Positions 17,804 through 27,252 of a stretch of DNA of 64,000 nucleotides are shown piece after piece; position 1 is the stretch's first letter, and every line of letters begins with the position of its first letter. The stretch is from RPQJ01 sp963746325 (GTDB lineage Bacteria; Pseudomonadota; Gammaproteobacteria; Steroidobacterales; Steroidobacteraceae). The notes under the pieces were generated by a model. It searched no databases. It was not told the DNA's origin and saw only the letters and a program-made list of their open reading frames with translations. The stretch is taken from positions 124,001-188,000 of the forward strand of contig CAVVBC010000005.1 in the NCBI GenBank assembly GCA_963746325.1, given 5' to 3'. Both the position numbers and the translations under genes were made by a program.

Positions 17804-20036
17804 ATGCACAAGAGCCTGAAGAAGGCCTCGCTGATTGCCTGCGCCGTCGTCGCCGCACTGCCGCTGGTGCCGTCGACCGCGCTCGCCGCGGGTGCCGATC
17901 CGCAACCCAACAAGTTCTGGTGGCCCGACCAGCTCGACCTCTCGACACTGCGTCAGCACGACGCCCGCTCCAATCCGCTGGGCGCGGACTTCGACTACGC
18001 CGCGGCGTTTGCCAGCCTCGACCTGAACGCCGTGAAGGCGGACATCCGGCAGGTGCTGACCACGTCGCAGGACTGGTGGCCCGCCGACTACGGCAACTAC
18101 GGTCCGTTCTTCATCCGCATGGCCTGGCACAGCGCGGGCACCTACCGCGTCAACGACGGCCGCGGTGGCTCGGATGGCGGCCAGATGCGCTTCGACCCGC
18201 TCAACAGCTGGCCGGACAACGCCAACCTCGACAAGGCCAAGCGACTGCTCTGGCCGATCAAGCAGAAGTACGGCGAGAAGCTGTCGTGGGGCGACCTGAT
18301 GGTGCTCACCGGCAACGTCGCGCTGGAGTCGATGGGCTTCAAGACCTTCGGCTTCGCCGGCGGGCGCGCGGACGACTGGGAGCCGGACCTGGTGTACTGG
18401 GGACCCGAGCAGAAATTCCTGGCTGACGAGCGCTACAGCGGCAACCGCCAGCTCAAGAAGCCGTTGGCGGCGGTCCAGATGGGGCTGATCTACGTGAATC
18501 CGGAAGGCCCCAATGGCAACCCGGACCCCCTCGCCGCGGCGAAGGACATTCGTGAGACCTTCGGGCGCATGGCGATGAACGACGAGGAGACCGTGGCGCT
18601 GATCGCGGGTGGCCACACCTTCGGCAAGGCACACGGTGCGCATGATCCGTCCAAGTGCGTGGGCCCGGAACCGGCCGCGGCCGGCCTCGAAGAGCAGGGC
18701 TTCGGCTGGCGGAACAAGTGCGGCAAGGGCCACGGCGTGGACACCGTCACCAGCGGCCTCGAAGGCGCCTGGTCCGGCAATCCTGTTGCCTGGTCGTCGC
18801 AGTACCTCGACAACCTGTTCGCGTTCGACTGGGTGCAGACGCGCAGCCCGGCCGGCGCGATCCAGTGGATCCCGGCGAACGGCCAGGCCTCGAACATGGT
18901 GCCCGACGCACACGACCCCACCCGGCGGCACGCGCCGATCATGTTCACGACCGACCTCGCGCTGAAGGAAGACCCGGCGTATCGCAAGATCGCCAAGCGC
19001 TTCCAGGAGAACCCCGAGGAGTACCAGAAGGCGTTCGCCAAGGCGTGGTTCAAACTGACGCACCGCGACCTCGGTCCGCGTGCCCGCTACCTCGGCGCCG
19101 AGGTGCCGAAGGAAGTGCTGCCGTGGCAGGACCCGGTGCCCGCCGTGGACCACGCGTTGATCGACGCGAACGACGCGGCCGCGCTCAAGGCGAAAATCCT
19201 CGCTACGGGCCTGACCAACGCCGATCTCGTCCGGACGGCGTGGGGCTCGGCGGCCTCGTTCCGCGGCACTGACATGCGCGGCGGCGCCAATGGCGCACGC
19301 ATCCGGCTCGCACCGCAGAAAGACTGGGCGGTCAACGACCCGCGTGAGCTCGCCAGGGTGCTGCAGCAGCTCGAGTCCGTGCGCAAGGACTTCAACCGCT
19401 CGCTGTCGGGCGGCAAGCAGGTATCGCTCGCCGACACGATCGTCCTCGGCGGCAACGCCGCCATCGAGCGCGCTGCGAAGAACGCCGGGCACGACGTCAA
19501 GGTGCCGTTCACGCCGGGGCGCACGGATGCGTCGCAGGAGCAGACCGACGTGCAGTCGTTCACGCTGCTCGAACCGTCGGCGGATGGCTTCCGCAACTTC
19601 TTTGCCGCGGATGCGTCTGCTGCGCAGTCACCTGCCGCGGCGCTGGTGGATCGCGCAACCCTGCTGACACTGACCGTGCCGGAGATGACTGTCCTCGTGG
19701 GCGGCCTGCGCGCGCTGAACGCCAATGCCGGACAGACGTCACACGGCGTGCTCGACGAGTCGCCCGGGCACGCTCAGCAACGACTTTTTCGTGAACCTGC
19801 TGGACATGTCCACGAAGTGGCAGAAGTCGGCGCAGACCGCAGGCCTCTACGAAGGTCTCGACCGCAAGAGTGGCCAGCCGAGGTGGACGGCGACGCCCGT
19901 CGACCTGGTGTTCGGCTCGAACGCGGAGCTGCGGGCCGTGGCTGAGGTGTATGCGTCTGCGGATGGCCAGGCGAAGTTCCTGCGTGACTTCGTCAGCGCC
20001 TGGGACAAGGTGATGAACCTCGACCGGTTCAACTGA
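17804..20036 (+). CDS. katG: Catalase-peroxidase KatG with signal peptide, broken by one surplus base
   Basis: Bifunctional haem catalase-peroxidase. A signal peptide (about 1-29) makes it a periplasmic KatP-like form. Distal R105, W108 and H109 (FIRMAWHSAGTYR), the crosslink tyrosine in IYVNPEGPNG, the methionine in FGRMAMND and the proximal haem histidine in GGHTFGKAHGA are all present. The frame breaks at about 19754, one surplus g in the stretch for GQTSHGVL-TSRPGTLSNDFF. Correction gives 743 residues ending WDKVMNLDRFN, the normal family C-terminus. The broken frame would replace the last 95 residues, so I treat it as a sequencing error. Confidence 0.9.
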
Positions 20037-20092
20037 GGCTCCTGACGCCACTCATAGGGCCTCCGATAGGCCCCGCGATGGGCCATGCGATG

Positions 20093-20124
20093 GGGACGTT
20101 ACCCTTGTGGCTGGGTAACGTCCC
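20093..20124. terminator. Hairpin between convergent katG and MFS genes
   Basis: Perfect 12-bp inverted repeat, GGGACGTTACCC at 20093-20104 and its complement at 20113-20124, with an 8-nt loop. It ends at the stop codon of the minus-strand MFS gene, so it can serve both genes. No clear T-run follows, so intrinsic termination is probable rather than certain. The arm begins GGGGAC like the palindrome at 49886. Confidence 0.6.
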
Positions 20125-21416
20125 TATCTCCTGCCGGCCTCCAGCGACCGGTACCGCTTCGTCAAAGATGCGCCGGTCAGCGCCCAGCCCAGCGCCACCA
20201 CTGCACCAAGACCCATGGCACCCGCCGGGTTCTGGGCCAGCGCATCGACGCCCGTCTTGACCCACCCACTGACCGCATCGGCACCCCTGTACACCACGGT
20301 GTCGTTGAAGTTCTTCGCCTTGTACTTGGCCTCCGCTGCCAACGGCGTGTACAGCATCTCGCGACCGGGCCGGACGAATGCATACTCGCCACCGCGCCGC
20401 AGGATCATCACGCAGGCAAGCACGGCGAACGTCGGCGCAAATGCCAGCCAGACGAAACCGGCCACCATCAGCAGCGGCACGCCGACCAGCAAGACACCTA
20501 CTCCCAGGCGTTGTGCCAGGCGACCGGTGATGAACACCTGTGACAGGATCGCGAGCGACTGCACCGCGATGTCGATCATGCCGAAGATGCGGGTCTGGTC
20601 GGTCTTCAGCGGGTACGCAGCCTGCACCAGCCGCGCCTGGTCGAAGTAGAGAAACGTGCTCACGCTGGCGAGCAGCAGCACAAACAGCGCGATTCTCATG
20701 AGGTAAGGCGACCGCAGCACTTCCAGCGCGCCGGCCATTGGGCTGCCGCCCAACGCCCGCTGCTCCTGCACGACGCCTTCCCCGCCGGTCTGGCCTGCGC
20801 GCGAGCGCTGCAACCTGTGCACGCACACCGCCGACCCCCCCAGCAACGCAGTCGACACCAGCAGCAATCCGGCGTGCCCGATCGAGGTCACCAGCAGTAC
20901 GCCGAGCAACGGGCCCATCAGCCCGCCGATGCTGGCCCCGCTCGCCATGAGCGCGAAAAGGCGTTTTGCCTCAGGCCCCGAGAGGAGATCGACGAGCACA
21001 CTCCAGGCAACCGAGATTGCGATCAGGTTGAACATGGACAGCCAGACGTAGAAGCCGCGCGCCAGCCACACGTCGTCGGGCCGCAAGCGAAAGCCGAGCG
21101 AAAACAACAGCAGGTTGCTGCTGAAGAAGCCGAAAACCCAGTACAGGATGCGGCGTCGCTGCACGCGCGCAGCCACCCACCCGAACAACGGCAGCGCCGC
21201 CAGCGTCGCGACGAACGTGCCGGTGAACAGCCACTGCAGGTTGTCCACACCGCCCGCGATGCCCATCGTCTCGCGCACCGGGCGCAGCACGAAGTAACCC
21301 GCGAACAGCAGGAGAAACATCGCAAACCCGAGCGCAGCCACCCCGACTTCGCCGGGCTGGATGCCGAACAGCCGTGCCAGTCGGCCCTGCACCGCCGGCG
21401 CCTGTGTGTCAGCCAA
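20124..21416 (-). CDS. MFS-like transporter, NTP/NDP-exchange-like
   Basis: 430 residues, about 12 helices, inner membrane. Motifs such as FVLRPVRETMGIAGG near the N-terminus and AKYKAKNFNDTVVYRGADAVSGW near the C-terminus recall the ATP:ADP translocase (Tlc)-like branch of free-living bacteria; the substrate is unknown. The start is a TTG at 21416 inside the 3' end of the aldo/keto reductase gene (8-nt overlap), implying translational coupling. No ATG exists near the N-terminus, which supports the TTG. Confidence 0.78.
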   Translation of the reverse strand: MADTQAPAVQGRLARLFGIQPGEVGVAALGFAMFLLLFAGYFVLRPVRETMGIAGGVDNLQWLFTGTFVATLAALPLFGWVAARVQRRRILYWVFGFFSSNLLLFSLGFRLRPDDVWLARGFYVWLSMFNLIAISVAWSVLVDLLSGPEAKRLFALMASGASIGGLMGPLLGVLLVTSIGHAGLLLVSTALLGGSAVCVHRLQRSRAGQTGGEGVVQEQRALGGSPMAGALEVLRSPYLMRIALFVLLLASVSTFLYFDQARLVQAAYPLKTDQTRIFGMIDIAVQSLAILSQVFITGRLAQRLGVGVLLVGVPLLMVAGFVWLAFAPTFAVLACVMILRRGGEYAFVRPGREMLYTPLAAEAKYKAKNFNDTVVYRGADAVSGWVKTGVDALAQNPAGAMGLGAVVALGWALTGASLTKRYRSLEAGRR

Positions 21417-22396
21417 GCAGCGCGACCAGATCCGCTCGCTGGCGCGAATCCAGCAGTGCGCCGACGCCCGCCTGCAGGTTGTCGCTCATGTTCTTGGGCT
21501 TGGACGTGGCGGGAATCACGACCGTCACGGCGGGATGGCTCAGCACGAACTTCAGGAACAGCTGCGCCCAGGAAGTCGCGCCCACCTCCGCTGCCCACGG
21601 CGGCAGCGGCTTGTCACGCACTTGCGCAAACAGCCGTCCGTCTTCGAACGCGCGGTTGATCATGACCGCGATGCCCAGATCTTTGGCGATGGGAAAAATC
21701 GCCTGCTCGGCCAGGCGCGACACGGGCGAATAGTTGATCTGGACGAAGTCGGGTTTGAGGCGCCGCAACTCGGCGGCAAGTTCGGGCTGTGCGCTCTCGA
21801 GGTAATGCGTCAGGCCGACGTACTTGACCTTGCCCTGCTCTTTGAGCTCGCGGGCCACCGCGAGCTGCGATATCCGTATCGCGCAGGTTGTGGACCTGCA
21901 GCAAGTCGACCTTGCCCACCTGCATGCGCCGGAGCGAGGCGTCGAACTGCGCAAGACCGGCCGCACGGCCAGCCACGCCCGACAACTTCGTTGCCAGGAA
22001 CAGCTTGCCGCGCGCTGGCGTTTCGGCCAGCAAGGCACCGAGCACGTCTTCCGCCGAACTGTACGTCGGCGCCGTATCGATCACGGTCGCTCCGCTGGCG
22101 ACGAAGCGCCGCAGCACCTCCCGCAGCGGATTGAGCTCCGGCGGAGACAGGCCGACCTCGAAGGAGCCGGACGTGCCCATGCCGATGACAGGAATGCGCT
22201 CGCCGCTCGCAGGAATCACCCGTGTGATGAGCGGCCCAGTGATTCCGGCTGCACTGGAAGAACCCGCCTGCGCCGTCGTACCCGGTGCAGTCGGGGCATT
22301 GCCCGCAACGGCCAGCGGAGCGAGCCCCAGCCCCGTCGCGGCGACGGTGGCGCTGATCAGAAAGTCCCGCCGACTGTTCATCGCTCGGTCCTCCAT
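21409..22396 (-). CDS. Tat-exported aldo/keto reductase, broken by one surplus base
   Basis: The N-terminus has a twin-arginine signal (NSRRDFLISATVAATGLGL). The catalytic tetrad of aldo/keto reductases is visible: D and Y in VIDTAPTYSSAEDVLG, K in LATKLSG and H in LLQVHNL. The frame breaks near 21868; dropping one base joins NLRDTDI to QLAVARELKEQGKVKYVGL and gives 328 residues ending at 21409. An exported, presumably NADPH-dependent, reductase is unusual because the periplasm lacks free nicotinamide cofactor; Tat export would let it carry cofactor when folded. It is translationally coupled to the downstream MFS gene. Confidence 0.82.
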
Positions 22397-22556
22397 TTTG
22401 AGCTGCGACGACCATCATGGGCCGGCTGCAGTGGCAAATCCATCGCCGGGAGACGCGTCTCGTCCTGCCATGGCGCGCGATCCTCGCGCTTCGATGCCCG
22501 GCGCAGGCAGCTATTTAAGAAGTGCGCCTGCGGCTACCCATTGACGGCACCGTTCG

Positions 22557-23871
22557 TCACCGCGGCCAGGATTCAAACAGGGGTTGCGCGACGCGCACCG
22601 GCACCACGTCGAGCCTGACGTTGGCAATCGTGTAGGCGTCGGCGCTCGCCACGGGGTCGTACCAGGCGAGCGAATCGGGGCGACGGATGAAGCGGAACTC
22701 GAAGCCCAGGTTGCGCGGCGCCGCCGCCTCCGGGCTGACGTCGAACGCGAGACCGCGCGCCTCCGTCGCCTTGCCGTCGACGACGCTCACCATCCGGTTC
22801 ACCACGACTCCCGCCGCGAGCACGTCGAGCGCAAATGTCGCGTTACCGTGGTAGGGCTTGAAGTCCGGGGCGCGCGGATCGATGCGTTGCCCCTCGAGCT
22901 TGGCACCGGGCCGGTTGCAGCGTGCGTGTGCGCAGGTCGTAACGGTCGCCGTCGCCCAGGAACGTGAGCCGTGCATTCGCCACGTTGAATGCGCCTGCAC
23001 GCGGGATCGGTGGTTGCCTCGCTGAGGTCGACCAGCAGCGCGCCGCCCGCCCCCGAGGACCTCGACGCTGTCGCCGCGCAGGACAGCAGCCGCGTCTTCT
23101 TCCACGCCGAGGCCGAGCGTCATCCCGCGCGCCTGCATCAACGCCAGCATGCGCCCGAGCCGGCCGCGGCGCCAGGAAGTGCTGGTCGACGAACACGTCG
23201 GACTGGGCGAAGCCAAGCCCCGCGTCATCATCGATACCCTGGCGCACCGGCCCCTTCAGCAGCGTGATGACGCTTGCCGGATCGCGGAACATGGTGCGGC
23301 TCATGATCGCGGCGCCGGCCGACGTTCCGGCAACCACGCCACCGCGCTGCTGCAGCTCGCGAATCGCAAGCAGCAAAGGCGACTCGACACCGCCCGGCCG
23401 CAACGTGTCCACGATGCGGGCCTGGTCGCCGCCCGTGAAAAACACGCCGTTGGCGGCGCGGACTTTCTCGATCAACACCGGATCGCGCACCGCGCGCTCG
23501 TTGTCGACGCCCTTCAGCTCGGGAGCCACCGGCAGGTGCTCAGCCACCGCACCGTGCGCGACGAGCGCGGCGATCGTGCCCTGCGCGGCTGCCAGCGGAT
23601 CACCCGACGCGGTCGCCAGCACCACGAAGCGCGCACCACGCCCACCGGCCAGTTCGACCAGTCGCGTCCAGACGGCTGCGTTGTCGTCGCGCAGCGCACC
23701 GCCGATGGGTATGGCCGGACCCACCGTTGCCTGAGTGGCGGCGACAGGAGGCTCGCTCGTCGCGTTTCCGGCGGCGTGGCCACCCGCATGCGGGACCAGG
23801 GCAAGCGCCAGCGCGAGAGCAGCCGCTCGCAGCTGGAGCGAGAGGCAGCGGAGATTGCGAGCAGTGAACAT
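22557..23871 (-). CDS. cphB: Exported cyanophycinase, broken by four surplus bases
   Basis: S51-family serine peptidase that releases beta-Asp-Arg dipeptides from cyanophycin. The nucleophile motif GTSAGAAIMS and the acidic FTGGDQARIVD are intact, and a signal peptide of about 35 residues precedes the domain, so it resembles exported CphE-type enzymes. The frame is broken four times, at about 23169, 23045, 23002 and 22908; removing one base at each site gives 436 residues with a coherent C-terminus. The start ATG overlaps the carbonic anhydrase stop (TGATG). Four same-type lesions in one gene suggest sequence errors, but real decay is not excluded. Confidence 0.75.
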
Positions 23872-24530
23872 CAGCCGATCGATCCTGTCGCGCCGGGATA
23901 CGCCACTTCCTCCAGCAGGCCCGTGTCGACGTCGTAGATGAATCCGCGGACGGTGACGGCGTCGGGGCCAGACGTCGGTATCCAGGGGTGATTGAGAATC
24001 GCCGAGATGCCGCGGCGCACGTCCCACTGCAGGCGTTCGCGACTGCGCGCATCGGGCGGCGCATCCAGCGGCTCGAGGGGGCCACGAAACGCATGGAATG
24101 CCGCGGGACTGGTCGACGAACGCGCCGGACTCACGAACTCGCGAGCCGTTGCCTTGCCGAGCAACTCTGCGGCCGCCGTGTCGCCCTCGAGACCCGCCTT
24201 GAGCAGGTCGTCGGTGAACGCCAGCATGCCGCAACGCGTGTGGTGCACCAGGACGATCTCGTTGGTGTTCAACAGGTGGTGCGAGATCACCAGCGACCGG
24301 ATGGCGTCGTCAGTGACCACGCCGCCCGCGTTGCGGATGACATGCGCCTCCCCAGTCTGCAGGCCGAGCAGGTCCTCGATGTCGAGGCGGGCGTCCATGC
24401 AGCCCACCACGGCCACTCGGCGCGAAGGCTGGATCGGCTGCTTGCCCGGATGGTTGGGCCGGTGCACCGCCTCACCCTTCGCATACGACATGTTGTGATT
24501 CAGGAACTGGTCGGTGTGGGACTTGGCCAT
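23871..24530 (-). CDS. Beta-class carbonic anhydrase
   Basis: 219 residues, no signal peptide, so cytoplasmic. It interconverts CO2 and bicarbonate. The beta-class zinc site is clear: C44, D46 and R48 in VGCMDARLD, then H97 and C100 in LVHHTRCGM. The protein is one of the short prokaryotic forms with an insertion rich in P and S before the last helix. It is the first gene of a coupled pair with cyanophycinase. A carbonic anhydrase could supply CO2 to the RuBisCO encoded 25 kb away, but the link is only inference. Confidence 0.92.
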   Translation of the reverse strand: MAKSHTDQFLNHNMSYAKGEAVHRPNHPGKQPIQPSRRVAVVGCMDARLDIEDLLGLQTGEAHVIRNAGGVVTDDAIRSLVISHHLLNTNEIVLVHHTRCGMLAFTDDLLKAGLEGDTAAAELLGKATAREFVSPARSSTSPAAFHAFRGPLEPLDAPPDARSRERLQWDVRRGISAILNHPWIPTSGPDAVTVRGFIYDVDTGLLEEVAYPGATGSIG

Positions 24531-24748
24531 GACGAAACCCTCTGCGTGCGTAAGGCTGCGGAGTGTCGCGCGACTCCGGGCCTGGCGGGCTAACTTCTGA
24601 TTGGCGGATTATCGCCACACGTTATCACCGCCGCCCAGCGGGCAGCGGGTGGAATCGCGGGTTTCCCGCAAGGCGGAATCCGGCCGCCGGCCGTACCATC
24701 GCGGTCCTGTGCCGCCACCCGGCGGCCTGCTCGTGGAGGATCGGACCC

Positions 24749-25726
24749 ATGCGCCGTTTCGAGCTGTATGCCGTCGGTATCGCCACGCTCGCGTGCGGCG
24801 CAGCCATGGACGCCCGCGCCGAACCCTTCCTGGTGCGCAACCAGCATCCCGTGGTCGCCCTGTATGGCCTGCCCTCGCCGCTTCCCGCCCGCCTGCCCGC
24901 GGCGGACAAGACCCGCCTGGCCGGAGTGATCAACTGGAGCAACTTTGCCGTCACCGAGTCGCGGGGCGATGCCAGCGTCACGCTCGACGGCGAGGTCTTC
25001 GAAACCCGCGTGCACCTCGACCACGGCTTCAGCGATCGTTTCGCAATGCGCGGCGAGCTGGCCTACCGCCACCTGAGCGCTGGATCGCTCGACAGCGCCG
25101 TCGAGACCTGGCACCGGATATTCGGATTGCCGAACGGCTCGCGCGACCAGCTACCGGACGACCAGTTGCTGCTGGAGTACCGCACCGGGTTGCAGTCTCC
25201 CTTGTTCGTCGACCAGAGCGTGGGCGGGATCGCCGACATCCCACTCGCCGTCGGCTACTCGCTCGTCGCGTCGGAGACGAGCGCTGCGACTGCGTGGCTG
25301 ACCGTGAAACTGCCAACCGGCACGGCCGAGGATTTCACGGGCAGCGGCGCGGTCGATGTCGCGCTGACAATGGCCGCGGAGCGCCGTGTCGCCGAACGCT
25401 GGCAACTCTTCGGCCAGGCCAACGTTGCCTGGCTCGGCGACGGCGACGTGCTGCCGCAGTACCAGGAAAGCTACGCGTGGTCCGCGCTGGCCGGCGTCAG
25501 CTGGAATGCCTGGCGGGCTCTCGACCTGACCCTGCAGTTCGAGGCGAACTCGGCGGTACTGGACACCGGCATGAAGGAACTGGACGGCGATGCCGTGGTG
25601 CTGACTTTCGGGGGCACCTACCGGACGACCGGCGGCTGGCAATTCGACCTGGGCGTCAGCGAGGACATCGAAGTCGACGCCTCGCCGGACGTCGTGTTCA
25701 ACGTCGCCGTGCGCCGCGGGTTTTAG
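24749..25726 (+). CDS. DUF3187 outer-membrane-like protein
   Basis: 325 residues from the ATG preceded by GGAGGA. A signal peptide ends near residue 22 (DARAEPF). The mature N-terminus FLVRNQHPVVALYGLP matches the start of DUF3187 proteins. The rest alternates short polar and aromatic strands, with a terminal phenylalanine (VAVRRGF) typical of outer-membrane beta-barrels. Function is unknown. It is convergent with the serine hydrolase that ends 4 nt downstream. Confidence 0.8.
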   Translation: MRRFELYAVGIATLACGAAMDARAEPFLVRNQHPVVALYGLPSPLPARLPAADKTRLAGVINWSNFAVTESRGDASVTLDGEVFETRVHLDHGFSDRFAMRGELAYRHLSAGSLDSAVETWHRIFGLPNGSRDQLPDDQLLLEYRTGLQSPLFVDQSVGGIADIPLAVGYSLVASETSAATAWLTVKLPTGTAEDFTGSGAVDVALTMAAERRVAERWQLFGQANVAWLGDGDVLPQYQESYAWSALAGVSWNAWRALDLTLQFEANSAVLDTGMKELDGDAVVLTFGGTYRTTGGWQFDLGVSEDIEVDASPDVVFNVAVRRGF

Positions 25727-25729
25727 CAA

Positions 25730-27166
25730 TCAGTCGACGGGCTCGGATGAAAACTCGGCGACCTGCCCCGCGTCGTTGAGGAAGAAGCTGAAGCGGTGGT
25801 CGCGTTCGCCCGGCATCAAGTAAAAGGCCACTCGACTGATCTTCTCGCCGCGGAGCGCCAGCCCGCGACCCCGCTCGTCGTCCTCCGCCAGGAACGTGAA
25901 TCCCCGCGACTGCGCAAGTTGCTGCTGCAAGGCCTCGCGACCTGCCACGTCGCGCGCGGTCTTGCCGGCACTGGCATGGCGCAGTCCTGCCGCCATGGCG
26001 GCCGCAGGTTCTCCCTTGGCCCAGGACTGCAGCACTCCGTGCAGTTGCGCGGTACGCGCCGGATCGGGATCGGCGATTGCGGCACTCACGTCGGGCCAGG
26101 CGAGCGCAGGTTCGACCAGCCCCGCCAGCGTGGCGGCCAGTCGCTCGGGCTCCGCTTCGGCGACGTTGGCCAGCACGATGACCGTGAGCTTGCGCCCGGG
26201 ATAGCGCGCGATCGCTGCCCGGAAGCCCTGCCAGGAGCCGCCGTGCTTGATCACGGGCTCGCCGCGTTGCACGTCGAGAAACCATGCGAACCCGTAAGGA
26301 TAAGTCGTGCCGTCCGACAACCGGACCGGCGACCACATCGCCTCGTAGCTGGACGGCTGCAGGAATCTGCGCGCGCCCAGGGCAGCATCCCATTTCGCCA
26401 TGTCGAGCGCGGTGGTGTAGATCGAGCCGTCGGCCGTGGTATTGAGCGAGGGCGAAACCCACTCCTGGTTCTGCAGCTTGCCGCTCTCGCGCGTGTATCC
26501 GGCGGCCCGGTTCTTCACGATGTCGGACTCGCTGATGACGCGCGTCGCGTTCATGCCCAACGGCTGGAAGACCCGCTCGGCCAGGAAATCGCCGTAGAAC
26601 TTGCCACTGACCTTGTGCACGAGGATGCCGAGCAGCACGTAGCCCGTATTGCTGTAGCTCCACTGCGTCCCGGGAGCGAAATCCGGCGCCAGCTTCATGG
26701 CCACCTGGACGAGTTCGTCCTCGGTGTAATCCCTGCGGTAGTCGATGTCGGTCTTGCCTTCCCAGTCCTTGATGCCCGAGGTGTGGGTGAGCAGGTGTCG
26801 CACCGTGATGTCCTGCCACGCCGCCGGGGCGCCAGGAAAATACTTCGTGATGTGATCATCGAGCCCGAGCTTGCCTTCGTCGACGAGCATCATCACCGCC
26901 ATCGCGGTGAACTGCTTGCCCACGGAGCCCGACTGGAACACGGTGGCAGGCGTGACGGGGACGTCGAGCTCGACGTTGGCAAGCCCGTAGCCCGCGGCGC
27001 GCACGGGCTGCCCATCGCGAGTGATCGCGAGCGCGATTCCTGGCACCTGGTGACGCTGCATGTAGCTCGCCACGAACTCATCAACGTTATCCGCAACAGC
27101 GGGCACGGGGTACGCGCCAGGCGCCATGAGTAGCGCCACCAGCGTTGCAGTTGCTTTTGTATTCAT
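25730..27166 (-). CDS. Exported serine hydrolase, beta-lactamase class C fold
   Basis: 478 residues with a signal peptide (about 1-25). Active-site motifs of the class C/esterase/DD-peptidase family are present: S81 and K84 in QSGSVGKQFT, YSN in WSYSNTGYVLLG and HGG in IKHGGSWQG. The C-terminal 130 residues form a beta-rich extra domain. Substrate is unknown; peptidase, esterase or beta-lactamase activity are all possible in this family. It diverges from the DUF3604 gene with an 86-bp shared promoter region. Confidence 0.87.
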   Translation of the reverse strand: MNTKATATLVALLMAPGAYPVPAVADNVDEFVASYMQRHQVPGIALAITRDGQPVRAAGYGLANVELDVPVTPATVFQSGSVGKQFTAMAVMMLVDEGKLGLDDHITKYFPGAPAAWQDITVRHLLTHTSGIKDWEGKTDIDYRRDYTEDELVQVAMKLAPDFAPGTQWSYSNTGYVLLGILVHKVSGKFYGDFLAERVFQPLGMNATRVISESDIVKNRAAGYTRESGKLQNQEWVSPSLNTTADGSIYTTALDMAKWDAALGARRFLQPSSYEAMWSPVRLSDGTTYPYGFAWFLDVQRGEPVIKHGGSWQGFRAAIARYPGRKLTVIVLANVAEAEPERLAATLAGLVEPALAWPDVSAAIADPDPARTAQLHGVLQSWAKGEPAAAMAAGLRHASAGKTARDVAGREALQQQLAQSRGFTFLAEDDERGRGLALRGEKISRVAFYLMPGERDHRFSFFLNDAGQVAEFSSEPVD

Positions 27167-27252
27167 GGGAGCCCTTGTACTACAGCCCGTCGCCCGGTCA
27201 ATGAATCTATGCTATATCGGCCCACACAAGAACCATCCGCGGGGAGACGCAC

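Noticed and set aside
17729..19492. Large ORF antisense to katG
   Set aside because: High-GC shadow frame of a well-conserved gene; composition is Arg/Val-rich and no family is evident.
19754..19754. Programmed frameshifting in katG and the other broken genes
   Set aside because: No slippery sequence or pseudoknot pattern is shared, and no family here is known to use it; surplus-base error explains all cases.
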